Shown: positions 19,552 to 28,988 of the stretch, piece after piece
Position numbering within the stretch: position 1 is the stretch's first letter
How the letters are laid out: every line of letters begins with the position of its first letter
NCBI RefSeq assembly: GCF_023278085.1
Contig: NZ_CP066265.1
Span: forward strand, 248,001-312,000
Origin: Pseudomonas syringae
Lineage (GTDB): Bacteria > Pseudomonadota > Gammaproteobacteria > Pseudomonadales > Pseudomonadaceae
Length of the DNA: 64,000 bases
Reading direction: 5' to 3'
Notes under the pieces: model-generated
What the model was told of the DNA's origin: nothing
Database searches by the model: none
Seen by the model: only the letters and a program-made list of their open reading frames with translations
Position numbers and translations under genes: made by a program

Positions 19552-20219
19552 TTCGATTCGAGCAGGTCGGTAAGCGCTATCCGAATGGACACGTCGGGTT
19601 GCATGAACTGAGCTTTCGAGTACGTCGCGGCGAGTTTCTGTTTGTCACCGGCCACTCCGGTGCGGGCAAAAGCACGCTTTTGCGCCTGTTGCTGGCCATG
19701 GAGCGTCCGACAACCGGCAAGCTGATGCTGGCCGGTCAGGACCTTGGGCAGATCAGCAATGCGCAGATCCCCTTTTTGCGCCGCCAGATCGGTGTCGTGT
19801 TCCAGAATCACCAGTTGCTGTTCGACCGCACGGTGTTCAACAACATCGCGTTGCCGTTGCAGATACTTGGCCTCTCCAAGCCAGAGATTGCCAAGCGGGT
19901 CGATTCGGCACTTGAGCGCGTGGCGCTGTCGGACAAGTCCGATCTGTACCCCGGCGATCTGTCTACAGGTCAGCAGCAGCGTGTCGGCATTGCCCGCGCC
20001 ATCGTTCATCGTCCGGCGCTGCTGCTGGCCGATGAACCGACCGGTAACCTCGATCCACGCCTGGCCGCGGAAATCATGGGCGTGTTCGAAGACATCAATC
20101 GACTGGGGACCAGCGTGCTGATCGCCAGTCACGACCTGGCGTTGATTGCCCGCATGCGCCATCGCATGCTGACCCTGCAACGCGGACGCCTGATCGGTGA
20201 CGGGGAGGCCGGGGTATGA
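19548..20219 (+). CDS. ftsE: Cell division ATP-binding protein FtsE
   Basis: 223 aa ABC ATPase that with FtsX controls periplasmic amidase activation at the septum. Walker A is GHSGAGKST (about residues 36-44), Walker B LLLADEPTGNLD. The signature loop reads LSTGQQQR rather than the textbook LSGGQ, a variation at the third residue that should still function. Overlaps ftsY and ftsX by 4 bp each, so the three are translationally coupled. Confidence 0.97.
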   Translation: MIRFEQVGKRYPNGHVGLHELSFRVRRGEFLFVTGHSGAGKSTLLRLLLAMERPTTGKLMLAGQDLGQISNAQIPFLRRQIGVVFQNHQLLFDRTVFNNIALPLQILGLSKPEIAKRVDSALERVALSDKSDLYPGDLSTGQQQRVGIARAIVHRPALLLADEPTGNLDPRLAAEIMGVFEDINRLGTSVLIASHDLALIARMRHRMLTLQRGRLIGDGEAGV

Positions 20220-21250
20220 GTGCTACACGTAGCCCCAAGGTGTCGGAACGCGTCGCGCCCAAAGCGGCTGACCCGTTGCCGCCGAAAAAGAACAAACAGC
20301 GTCACGACCACGATGATGACGGCCCGGACTTCAGCATGTTGCTGTCGGCCTGGCTGGAAAGCCATCGCTCCAGTCTGCTAGACAGCCTGCGTCGTCTGGG
20401 CAAGCAGCCTATCGGCAGCTTCTTCACCTGCCTGGTCATGGCGATTGCCCTGAGCCTGCCAATGGGCCTGTCGTTGCTGCTGAGCAATGTCGAGCGTCTT
20501 GGCGGTTCATGGCAGCGTGCTGCGCAGATATCCATTTACCTGAATCTGGATGCCAGCTCTGCCGACGGCACGAAAATGCGTGACGAGATCAAGGCAATGC
20601 CCGGCGTGGCAGATGCCGAGTACATCAGCAGCGATCAGGCGCTTAAGGAGTTCCAGCAGCAGTCCGGTCTGGGCGAAGCGCTCAAGGAACTGCCGGAAAA
20701 CCCGCTTCCGGGCGTGGTGCTGGTAACACCGGATGAAGTGGACAAGCCTGCGCTGGAGGCCTTGCGTACCCGGCTTGCTGAACTGCCGAAGGTACAGCAG
20801 GCTCAGTTGGACCTGCTCTGGGTTGAAAGGCTGGCAGCGATTCTTAAACTGGGTGATCGATTCGTCTTCGGCTTGACGGTTCTGCTGGTCTCGGCTTTGC
20901 TGTTGGTAATTGGTAACACGATACGTCTGCACATCGAAAACCGCCGCACCGAAATCGAAGTCATCAAGCTGGTCGGTGGTACAGACAGCTACGTGCGCAG
21001 ACCCTTTCTTTATATGGGCGCCCTGTATGGCTTCGGCGCAGGCATCCTGTCATGGGGGGTGCTGGCGTATGGCCTGGACTGGCTTAATGGCGCGGTTGTC
21101 GGGCTGGCAGGTCTGTACGGCAGTGACTTCTCGCTGGCTGGCGTACCGATGGCCGATGGTTTTTCGCTCTTGCTTGGAGCGGTTCTGTTAGGGTATATCG
21201 GTGCCTGGATTGCGGTCGCCCGTCACCTGCGTGAGCTGGCGCCCCGATAG
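20216..21250 (+). CDS. ftsX: Cell division protein FtsX
   Basis: 344 aa inner membrane partner of FtsE. A charged N-terminal cytoplasmic segment of about 70 residues precedes the first helix (IGSFFTCLVMAIALSLPMGLSLLL). A periplasmic domain of about 110 residues follows, then three helices starting at FVFGLTVLLVSALLLVIGNTI. The periplasmic loop is where family members bind amidase activators such as EnvC. Ends 118 bp before rpoH. Confidence 0.95.
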   Translation: MSATRSPKVSERVAPKAADPLPPKKNKQRHDHDDDGPDFSMLLSAWLESHRSSLLDSLRRLGKQPIGSFFTCLVMAIALSLPMGLSLLLSNVERLGGSWQRAAQISIYLNLDASSADGTKMRDEIKAMPGVADAEYISSDQALKEFQQQSGLGEALKELPENPLPGVVLVTPDEVDKPALEALRTRLAELPKVQQAQLDLLWVERLAAILKLGDRFVFGLTVLLVSALLLVIGNTIRLHIENRRTEIEVIKLVGGTDSYVRRPFLYMGALYGFGAGILSWGVLAYGLDWLNGAVVGLAGLYGSDFSLAGVPMADGFSLLLGAVLLGYIGAWIAVARHLRELAPR

Positions 21251-21292
21251 AGCATCAATATTGTTTCACCAGACTGGCCTCTGAAAATCAAG

Positions 21293-21319
21293 GAACTTGG
21301 TTAGCGGTTCCGGGTCAAT
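21293..21319 (+). promoter_or_regulatory. Sigma-E/AlgU-type promoter for rpoH
   Basis: GAACTT at 21293-21298, a 16-base spacer, then TCAA at 21315-21318. This matches the GAACTT-N16/17-TCTRA consensus of extracytoplasmic sigma factor RpoE/AlgU. It lies about 50 bp before the rpoH start codon. An AlgU-dependent rpoH promoter is known in P. aeruginosa, so both the motif and its place fit. Confidence 0.72.
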
Positions 21320-21368
21320 CTGGCTAGTGCTGAACTGCACATCACATGTGCGCTGGAGGTTTTTTCGT

Positions 21369-22223
<855 letters not shown>

Positions 22224-22240
22224 GGCTACCCGGCAACGAA

Positions 22241-22269
22241 AAACGCCCCGAGATGATCGGGGCGTTTTT
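22241..22269 (+). terminator. Rho-independent terminator of rpoH
   Basis: Ten-bp stem AACGCCCCGA / TCGGGGCGTT with a five-base loop (GATGA) and a run of five T at 22265-22269, starting 18 bp after the rpoH stop. Confidence 0.92.
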
Positions 22270-22322
22270 GTGTGTATCAGCTATGGTGCCAATAATCTGC
22301 GTCGGCGTTCCCATGCTCCAGC

Positions 22323-22548
22323 GTAGGAGCGAGCTTGTTCGCGAAAGGGCCCGAGCAATCGCAGAAGATTTGGCGTTCAAAACAACGCCTTCGCGAACAA
22401 GTTCGCTCCTACAAAAGCCCTCTCGCTCCCATGCTCCCGCTCCGATTGATGCTTCCGCGTAGGAGCGAACTTGTTCGCGAAAGAGCCCGAGCAATCGCAG
22501 AAGATTTGGCGTTCAAAACAACGCCTTCGCGAACAAGTTCGCTCCTAC
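22323..22548. repeat. Two direct copies of a 90-bp REPIN
   Basis: Copies at 22323-22412 and 22459-22548 (136-bp offset) are almost identical. Each begins with GTAGGAGCGA(G/A)CTTGTTCGCGAA and ends with its reverse complement, with an inner GGCGTT-CAAAAC-AACGCC hairpin. This is the common Pseudomonas REP sequence in its paired (REPIN) form. It lies between the convergent rpoH and mtgA genes, after the terminator. No RAYT transposase was seen in the window, so mobilisation would be in trans. Confidence 0.88.
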
Positions 22549-22612
22549 GAAAGCTCTCCCACTCTCACGCTGGAGCGTAGGGAGCGATAATCTCCGAACT
22601 GGCGTCAGCCCA

Positions 22613-23323
22613 TCACCAGCGACGACTGCTGTTCAGCCCCTGCAGGTACTCATTCCCACCCAGTTGACGCATCTGCTGACGAATCCAGCCCGCGCGGCGC
22701 GAGACGTAGCTGCCGGGGTGGCTGGCGCTCCATTGGCGGGGGTTGGGCAGGACGGCGGCGAGGTAGCTGGCCTGTTGGACCGACAGGGCGCTGGCGTTGG
22801 TGCGGAAGTGGTGCTGCGCGGCAGCCTGAGCGCCGAATACGCCTTCATCCCATTCGACGCTGTTCAGGTACACCTCAAGGATGCGTTCCTTGGACCACAG
22901 CAGTTCGATGAGCATCGTGAACCAGGCTTCAAGCCCTTTACGCAAGTAACTGCGGCCCGACCACAGAAACAGGTTTTTCGACACCTGCTGGCTCAGGGTA
23001 CTGGCGCCACGGATCGAGCCGCCTTGCTCGTTATGCAGAATCGCCGCCTGAATCGCGTCGACGTCGAAACCCCAGTGCTCGGCAAACTTCTGATCTTCGC
23101 CGGCAATCACCGCGATTTTGAGGTTATCGGAGATCTTGTCCCACGGTTCCCAGTCGCGTTGCAGGTCGATGGGCTCACCGTCAAACCACGATTCGACCTT
23201 GCGCTCGACCATCAGTGCCGAGCCCGGTGGCGGTACCCAGCGCAGGACCAGAACCACAAGAACACTGCCTGCGGCGAACCACAGCAGGGCTTTGACGATG
23301 CGATGAAGAATAGTTTGCAGCAT
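22613..23323 (-). CDS. mtgA: Monofunctional biosynthetic peptidoglycan transglycosylase
   Basis: 236 aa, family GT51, polymerises lipid II into glycan strands without a transpeptidase domain. N-terminal membrane anchor at about residues 12-30. Catalytic motif EDQKFAEHWG with the key glutamate at E76; GASTLSQQVSKNLFLW and ERILEVYLNSVEWDEG are the other GT51 motifs. Faces rpoH tail to tail. Confidence 0.96.
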   Translation of the reverse strand: MLQTILHRIVKALLWFAAGSVLVVLVLRWVPPPGSALMVERKVESWFDGEPIDLQRDWEPWDKISDNLKIAVIAGEDQKFAEHWGFDVDAIQAAILHNEQGGSIRGASTLSQQVSKNLFLWSGRSYLRKGLEAWFTMLIELLWSKERILEVYLNSVEWDEGVFGAQAAAQHHFRTNASALSVQQASYLAAVLPNPRQWSASHPGSYVSRRAGWIRQQMRQLGGNEYLQGLNSSRRW

Positions 23324-23403
23324 AGAGATGGCTTGGCCGAACCCGTTGAGCGGGCCATTATACAGACCGTGCGCCTTTCGACGATTTTTCCCTGGAGTTC
23401 CTG

Positions 23404-23784
23404 ATGCTGCGTAGCTTTTTGATGTTGGCCGCCTTTTTCGGCTTTACCGGCGTGGCATTGGGCGCCTTTGCGGCTCACGGCCTGAAAGAGCGACTGAGCG
23501 CCGAGTACCTGGCGGTTTTTCATACCGGTGTGCTTTATCAACTGGTCCACGCGCTGGCCTTGCTTGGCGTGGCAGTGCTGGCAACGCAGGTCCCCGGACG
23601 TCTTGTCACCTGGGCCGGGTTCTCGTTCGCCATCGGCATCCTGCTGTTCTCCGGCAGCCTGTACGCGTTGACTCTGACCGGCATCAGCAAGCTGGGCATC
23701 ATCACTCCGTTCGGTGGTCTGGCGTTTCTGTTTGGCTGGTCGATGCTGGGGCTGGCGGCGTGGCGGCTGGGTTCCGCGCCCTGA
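23404..23784 (+). CDS. DUF423 membrane protein (YgdD-like)
   Basis: 126 aa, four hydrophobic helices covering most of the sequence. The GVALGAFAAHGLKERLSAEYLAVFHTGVLYQLVHALALL region is the DUF423 signature. Function is unknown. Located 80 bp from mtgA (divergent) and upstream of thiS. Confidence 0.85.
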   Translation: MLRSFLMLAAFFGFTGVALGAFAAHGLKERLSAEYLAVFHTGVLYQLVHALALLGVAVLATQVPGRLVTWAGFSFAIGILLFSGSLYALTLTGISKLGIITPFGGLAFLFGWSMLGLAAWRLGSAP

Positions 23785-23883
23785 ACGACAGGCTACGCTT
23801 GAGACGAATGGCGTGGCTTTGCCTTGGTCATACCGGCTGATCGGGCTAGAATGCTGGCCCCCTAAAATGATGGCTGCTCTCGC

Positions 23884-24084
23884 ATGCACATTCAGTTGAA
23901 CGGTGAACCCTTTGAATTGCCCGATGGCGAGACCGTCGCGGCGTTATTGACCCGCCTGGACCTTGCCGGACGCCGGGTTGCGGTGGAACTGAACCTGGAT
24001 ATCGTGCCGCGCAGCCAGCATGCAGCGACGGCTCTGCGCGAAGGCGATCAGGTCGAAGTGGTGCATGCCATCGGTGGCGGCTAG
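23884..24084 (+). CDS. thiS: Sulfur carrier protein ThiS
   Basis: 66 aa ubiquitin-like sulfur carrier for the thiazole half of thiamine. It starts [15 protein letters not shown], contains the [21 protein letters not shown] core and ends VVHAIGGG, supplying the C-terminal Gly-Gly that becomes thiocarboxylated (one extra glycine is normal). It precedes thiG by 52 bp. Confidence 0.95.
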   Translation: MHIQLNGEPFELPDGETVAALLTRLDLAGRRVAVELNLDIVPRSQHAATALREGDQVEVVHAIGGG

Positions 24085-24136
24085 TTCGAACTCACACGGC
24101 CCCGAACCCCAATCTGCACGTCATAGAGGATTCCCG

Positions 24137-24931
24137 ATGAGCAATGTTCGCAGCGACAAGCCTTTCGTCCTGGCCGGCCGGACTTTCGAGTCGCGCCTGC
24201 TGGTGGGCACCGGCAAGTACATCGACATGGAGCAGACCCGTCTGGCCATCGAAGCCTCCGGTGCTGAAATCGTCACCGTTGCCGTGCGTCGCACCAACCT
24301 GGGCCAGAACCCGGGCGAGCCGAATCTGCTCGACGTGCTGCCGCCGGACCGTTACACCATTCTGCCGAACACCGCTGGCTGCTTCGATGCCGTCGAGGCC
24401 GTGCGTACTTGCCGCCTGTCTCGTGAGCTGCTCGATGGCCGCAATCTGGTCAAGCTGGAAGTGCTGGCGGATCAGAAAACCCTGTTCCCGAATGTCATCG
24501 AAACCCTCAAGGCCGCCGAGATACTGGTCAAGGACGGTTTCGACGTCATGGTCTACACCAGCGATGACCCGATCATCGCCCGCCAACTGGCTGAAATCGG
24601 CTGCATTGCGATCATGCCGCTGGCCGGTCTGATCGGCAGCGGTCTGGGTATCTGCAACCCGTACAACCTGCAGATCATCCTGGAAGAAACCAAAGTACCG
24701 GTGCTGGTCGATGCCGGGGTCGGTACTGCGTCCGACGCCACCATCGCGATGGAGCTGGGTTGTGAGGCGGTACTGATGAACTCGGCCATCGCCCATGCTC
24801 AACAACCGGTCATGATGGCTGAAGCCATGAAGCACGCTGTAATTGCCGGTCGTCTGGCGTACCTCGCCGGGCGCATGCCACGAAAACTCTATGCCAGCGC
24901 ATCTTCGCCGCTGGATGGCCTGATCAAGTAA
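24137..24931 (+). CDS. thiG: Thiazole synthase
   Basis: 264 aa. Condenses 1-deoxy-D-xylulose 5-phosphate, dehydroglycine and ThiS thiocarboxylate into thiazole phosphate. The Schiff-base lysine is K106 in [26 protein letters not shown] and [12 protein letters not shown] complete the family core. The start at 24137 has AGAGGATTCCCG upstream; the frame's extension to 24020 overlaps thiS and is rejected. No TPP riboswitch is visible upstream. Confidence 0.96.
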   Translation: MSNVRSDKPFVLAGRTFESRLLVGTGKYIDMEQTRLAIEASGAEIVTVAVRRTNLGQNPGEPNLLDVLPPDRYTILPNTAGCFDAVEAVRTCRLSRELLDGRNLVKLEVLADQKTLFPNVIETLKAAEILVKDGFDVMVYTSDDPIIARQLAEIGCIAIMPLAGLIGSGLGICNPYNLQIILEETKVPVLVDAGVGTASDATIAMELGCEAVLMNSAIAHAQQPVMMAEAMKHAVIAGRLAYLAGRMPRKLYASASSPLDGLIK

Positions 24932-24941
24932 GAGCCCGTTG

Positions 24942-25676
24942 ATGACTGATTCGCACGTTCCGCACCCAGAGTCGCCTGCTACCGAAGAAGGCGAAGAGCG
25001 CCCGCACCGCCGCATCAAGAGTTTCGTGATGCGTGCCGGTCGCATGACCGAAGGCCAGCAGCGTGGTCTGGATCAGGGCCGCCCGCTGTTCGGCCTGGAG
25101 TTGACCGACGCGCCGGTGGACTTCGATCAGGTGTTCGGCCGCTCTGCGCCACGCACCCTGGAAATTGGTTTCGGTATGGGCCACTCGCTGCTGGAAATGG
25201 CAGCGGCTGCCCCCGAACAGGATTTCATCGGCGTTGAAGTGCATTACCCGGGCGTGGGCGCGCTGCTCAATGGTGTGCTGACCCAAGGGCTGACCAACGT
25301 GCGCGTCTATGATTGCGACGCCATCGAAGTGCTGAACCGCTGCATCGCCGATAACAGCCTTGATCGACTGATGCTGTTCTTCCCGGACCCGTGGCACAAG
25401 AGCCGTCACCACAAGCGCCGTATCGTGCAGCCCGAGTTCGCTGCATTGGTGCGCAGCAAGCTGAAGGTGGGCGGGGTGTTCCATATGGCCACCGATTGGG
25501 GCCCTTACGCGGAATACATGCTGGAAGTGATGAGCGTGGCGCCTGGCTATCGCAATCAGGCCGAAGACAACCAGTACGTGCCACGGCCTGCGGAACGGCC
25601 GATCACCAAGTTCGAACGCCGTGGTGAAAAACTCGGCCACGGTGTCTGGGACCTGAAGTTCGAGAAAGTCGACTGA
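24942..25676 (+). CDS. trmB: tRNA (guanine46-N7)-methyltransferase
   Basis: 244 aa. Methylates N7 of G46 in tRNA variable loops. SAM-binding [14 protein letters not shown] and the catalytic-site segment [15 protein letters not shown] are clear, as is the C-terminal [17 protein letters not shown]. The ATG at 24942 is taken; a TTG one codon upstream is also in frame. It is 10 bp after thiG, so it is probably co-transcribed with thiSG. Confidence 0.95.
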   Translation: MTDSHVPHPESPATEEGEERPHRRIKSFVMRAGRMTEGQQRGLDQGRPLFGLELTDAPVDFDQVFGRSAPRTLEIGFGMGHSLLEMAAAAPEQDFIGVEVHYPGVGALLNGVLTQGLTNVRVYDCDAIEVLNRCIADNSLDRLMLFFPDPWHKSRHHKRRIVQPEFAALVRSKLKVGGVFHMATDWGPYAEYMLEVMSVAPGYRNQAEDNQYVPRPAERPITKFERRGEKLGHGVWDLKFEKVD

Positions 25677-25683
25677 ATGTGCT

Positions 25684-25711
25684 GATCGTGCCCAATTATT
25701 TGGGCACGATC
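25684..25711. terminator. Intergenic hairpin between convergent trmB and pchP-like genes
   Basis: Perfect 12-bp arms (GATCGTGCCCAA and its complement) with a four-base TTAT loop, 7 bp after the trmB stop. No T-run on either side, but the position between two convergent genes suggests a shared terminator. Confidence 0.6.
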
Positions 25712-25737
25712 CTGCAACGTGACGCGTATCCCGTCGT

Positions 25738-26796
25738 TTACTGAATCTCGTCCGGCTTGACGATCACCCAGTTTTTATCCGCAGTGACCGGCAACTTCTC
25801 CTTGGCCTGAGCCTCGGCGTTAGCCTTGATCATGCCGTTCAGCTGGGTCATGTATTTGTCCTTGCGGTTGATCCACAAGTGCACGCCGCCCTTGCTCACA
25901 TCGACGCTGTGAAACAGCATGTAGCCGTCGCTGGTCGGGGTATCGCCGCCGACCAGCACCGGTTTTTTCCACTGATCGATGTAGGTCAGGATCGCTGCCT
26001 GCTTGCCGGCCATCCAGGTTGCCGGCGTCCACAGGTACGGCGTCAGCTCCAGGCCCATGTTGCTTTTCGGATCATATTTGCCTGCGGTGATCTGCTTGCG
26101 TGCCGTGGTCAGTTCGCCGGTCTTGCGGTCCTTGAGCAACGTGGTCACGCCAATCACGTTCTGGGGTTTGACGTTGTAGCCGTACTTCGGATCGGCAGCG
26201 ACCATGCGCACCAGCTCTTCGGACGCAGCGGTCATCACATAGACCTCGATGCCGTTTTCCATAAGCTTGTTGTACAGCTCGGTCTGCCCGGTGAACACGC
26301 GGGGCGGCTCGACGCTGAGTTGCTTGACGGTGTCGCCGTCGTAATAGGTCGCCGGGATCGGTTTTTTCAGAGCCATCAGCTCATCGACGTAGCCTTTCAG
26401 CTCCTGAAGCGTGAAGCCGGAAAAGACCTGCGCAACCCACGGGTAGCAGACCATGTCGTCTATTTCGCAAAGACGATAGTAGTAGCTGAACAGGCTTTCC
26501 TTGTGCTCGGCGGTGTCTTTGAAGGGGATCAGCTTCAGTGAAGGATCGAGTTTTTCGCGGGTAATCAGCCCTTTGTTTTCCATGTACGGCAGCAGCGATT
26601 CTTCGAGATCGAAGCGGTAGCTGGTGTTGTCCATGTCGAAGACCGCGTAATTGCCCTTGTTGGCATTTGCCGCAATCATCGCATCGAGCGCTTTGGCAGC
26701 AGGCTCGGGCCAATGCTTCAATTCGGTGGCCGCGATGGCCTGGCTGGCAAGCCCCAGACAGACGGCGGCAGCCAGCAGTTTTGGCACGAGTTTCAT
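25738..26796 (-). CDS. pchP: Exported HAD phosphatase, probable phosphorylcholine phosphatase
   Basis: 352 aa. Signal peptide MKLVPKLLAAAVCLGLASQAIA points to the periplasm. HAD motif I is DMDNT at residues 54-58, motif II is the serine/threonine in MTAASEE, and motif III/IV is GGDTPTSDGYM. This set matches P. aeruginosa PchP, which removes phosphate from phosphorylcholine. Function is inferred from these motifs and from choline genes elsewhere in the window; a general secreted phosphatase remains possible. The ATG at 26796 has AAGGGGAAATTG upstream. Confidence 0.75.
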   Translation of the reverse strand: MKLVPKLLAAAVCLGLASQAIAATELKHWPEPAAKALDAMIAANANKGNYAVFDMDNTSYRFDLEESLLPYMENKGLITREKLDPSLKLIPFKDTAEHKESLFSYYYRLCEIDDMVCYPWVAQVFSGFTLQELKGYVDELMALKKPIPATYYDGDTVKQLSVEPPRVFTGQTELYNKLMENGIEVYVMTAASEELVRMVAADPKYGYNVKPQNVIGVTTLLKDRKTGELTTARKQITAGKYDPKSNMGLELTPYLWTPATWMAGKQAAILTYIDQWKKPVLVGGDTPTSDGYMLFHSVDVSKGGVHLWINRKDKYMTQLNGMIKANAEAQAKEKLPVTADKNWVIVKPDEIQ

Positions 26797-26986
26797 AGGC
26801 AATTTCCCCTTGTCGAAAAAACGAAGGGGCAGACCGTAACAAATTATTGTGAAGGCAAAAGTACGTCAGCGACCCGAAAAAGGCCAAAAGACGTCGTTTG
26901 CCCCTTTATTTGCGACGTCGAAACCAAAAACGACACTTTTGTTGCAGTTTTTCGTCAGCGGCCGCAGTTGCGCCGAAAAGCGCTGA

Positions 26987-27499
26987 TCAGACGCGTTCCC
27001 AGACTTCGAAGTTGTAAGCAGGCTTGTCATCGACGGCGGCGTTTTCGGTGTTCGATACCAATGCCCACTGCGTCGTATCGAATTCCGGAAACCACGCGTC
27101 GCCTTCAGGGCTCAAGGCCACGCGCGTCAGGTACAGGCGGTCCGCCTGCGCAAGCCCTTGCGCATACAGCTGTGCGCCGCCGATCAGCATCACCTCGTCG
27201 ACACCCTGTTCCTGCGCCCACTGCTCGGCGCGCGTCACGGCGGCGTCCAGTGAAGAGAAGACTTCAGCGCCTTCGAGTTGCAGGTCCGTCTGGCGGCTGA
27301 CCACCAGGTTCAGGCGGCCGGGCAGGGGGCGGCCCAGCGAGTCCCAGGTCTTGCGACCCATGATGATCGGCTTGCCGAGCGTCGTGGCCTTGAAATATTT
27401 GAAATCCCCCGGCAAATGCCAGGGCATGGAATTGTCGACGCCGATCACTCGGTTTTCGCCGAGGGCGGCAATCAGGCTGAGGGGCAGATGAGTTTTCAT
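26987..27499 (-). CDS. folA: Dihydrofolate reductase
   Basis: 170 aa. Reduces dihydrofolate to tetrahydrofolate with NADPH. Family features in order: LIAALGENRVIGVDNSMPWHLPGD, FKATTLGKPIIMGRKTWDSLGRPLPGR and MLIGGAQLYAQGL. Monocistronic by appearance; divergent from the DUF2868 gene. Confidence 0.96.
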   Translation of the reverse strand: MKTHLPLSLIAALGENRVIGVDNSMPWHLPGDFKYFKATTLGKPIIMGRKTWDSLGRPLPGRLNLVVSRQTDLQLEGAEVFSSLDAAVTRAEQWAQEQGVDEVMLIGGAQLYAQGLAQADRLYLTRVALSPEGDAWFPEFDTTQWALVSNTENAAVDDKPAYNFEVWERV

Positions 27500-27608
27500 G
27501 CCGCGAGGATATCAGAGGTCGCAGGGCGGGCGAATGAACTGATACGCGCCGTGCTCAGTCCGATGACAGCGGTTATGCTCACCGCAGCATTCAATCAAGA
27601 GACGCCGT

Positions 27609-28988
27609 GTGACTGCACTGACCCCCCTCGATACCCTCTGGCTGACCGAAGCCGTGCGCCTGCGTGAACAGCAGGCTGGCGCGCTGGATGACCAGGAAGC
27701 CAACCGTCGTGCCCGCGCCGCCGGAGGTGACCTGACTGCCCGCATAACACACCGCGCCCTTGGGCTGGCGGAACGCGACGGCATGCTTGCGGCGCTGCAT
27801 CGCTGGAAGCAGGGCGCGCGTCTGGCGTTGATGGCGATGGCCGTGCTGGCCGTCATCAGCGGGGCAGGGCTGGCCTTCGCCGCGATGGGGGACGGGCAGA
27901 CGCCGGTCAACGTGTTCTGGGCGTTGGGCAGCCTGCTGGGGTTGAACCTGGTGATGTTGGCGAGCTGGGCGCTAGGCCTGATCGCTGCCGGGCGCAGTAA
28001 TAGCGGGCTGGGCCGTCTGTGGCTGTGGCTGAGCGAAAAGCTCGCCCGCGACGCTCAGGCAGCGCAACTCGCGCCTGCGCTGGTTCTGCTGCTGCAACGC
28101 AAACGCTTGAATCGCTGGGTGCTGGCGCTGGTGGTTCACAGTCTGTGGCTACTGGCGTTGCTCAGCGCGCTGGTAGTGCTGCTGATGCTGATGGCGACCC
28201 GGCGCTACGGCTTTGTCTGGGAAACCACGATCCTGAGCAGCGACACCTTTGTCAGCCTGACGCAGACCCTCAGTACCCTTCCGGCCTGGCTGGGTTTCAG
28301 CGTGCCGGACGAAACCATGATTCGCGCGAGCGGCAATGGCGCGCTGAGTATCGAGAATGCGCGGCAGGCCTGGGCGGCATGGCTGGTGGGTGTGCTGCTG
28401 GTGTACGGCATCGTGCCGCGTCTGTTACTGGCCGGGTTCTGCCTGTGGCGCTGGAAGCGCGGGCGAGCCGCGCTGTGTCTCGACCTTGAACTGCCGGAGT
28501 ACCTTGAACTGCGCGAACGGCTGATGCCCAGCAGCGAGCGATTGGGCGTCAACGATGCCGAGCCTGCTGCGCTGCATCAGGTGAAGTCCGGCGCAGGCGC
28601 TGTTGAAAGCAATGGCGCCTTGCTGGTGGCGATCGAGCTGGATGATCAGCAGGTCTGGCCTCCGCAGTTGCCCTCGGGTGTCGCCAATGCCGGTGTTCTC
28701 GACAGCCGTGAGTCGCGCCAGAAGCTGCTGGAACAGCTGACCCACTATCCGCCTGCACGCATGCTGATCGCTTGCGACCCGCGTCGCTCACCGGACCGTG
28801 GCAGCCTGGCGTTGATCGCCGAACTGGCACGCTGCGCCGGAGCCACCCGCATCTGGCTGCTGCCTGCGCCTGGCGGGCAGACGCTCGACCCCGAGCGTCT
28901 GGATGACTGGCATGTCGCGCTCGATCATTTACAACTTCCACGCACCGACAGCGCGCCTTTGAACTGGCTGGAGACAGGTCATGACTGA
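27609..28988 (+). CDS. DUF2868 membrane protein
   Basis: 459 aa. Four or more transmembrane helices: about residues 70-92, 97-120, 170-198 and 258-278, the last running into a WRWKRGRAAL charged turn. The C-terminal half (about 290-459) is soluble with a Rossmann-like pattern (LLVAIELDD, RMLIACDPRRSPDRGSL). Family DUF2868 has no established function. It overlaps the downstream GTPase gene by 8 bp, so the two products are made together. Confidence 0.82.
   Translation: MTALTPLDTLWLTEAVRLREQQAGALDDQEANRRARAAGGDLTARITHRALGLAERDGMLAALHRWKQGARLALMAMAVLAVISGAGLAFAAMGDGQTPVNVFWALGSLLGLNLVMLASWALGLIAAGRSNSGLGRLWLWLSEKLARDAQAAQLAPALVLLLQRKRLNRWVLALVVHSLWLLALLSALVVLLMLMATRRYGFVWETTILSSDTFVSLTQTLSTLPAWLGFSVPDETMIRASGNGALSIENARQAWAAWLVGVLLVYGIVPRLLLAGFCLWRWKRGRAALCLDLELPEYLELRERLMPSSERLGVNDAEPAALHQVKSGAGAVESNGALLVAIELDDQQVWPPQLPSGVANAGVLDSRESRQKLLEQLTHYPPARMLIACDPRRSPDRGSLALIAELARCAGATRIWLLPAPGGQTLDPERLDDWHVALDHLQLPRTDSAPLNWLETGHD

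Noticed and set aside
21297..21368. Longer N-terminus for RpoH
   Set aside because: It would include the sigma-E promoter and add residues absent from RpoH; the ATG at 21369 has CTGGAGG upstream.
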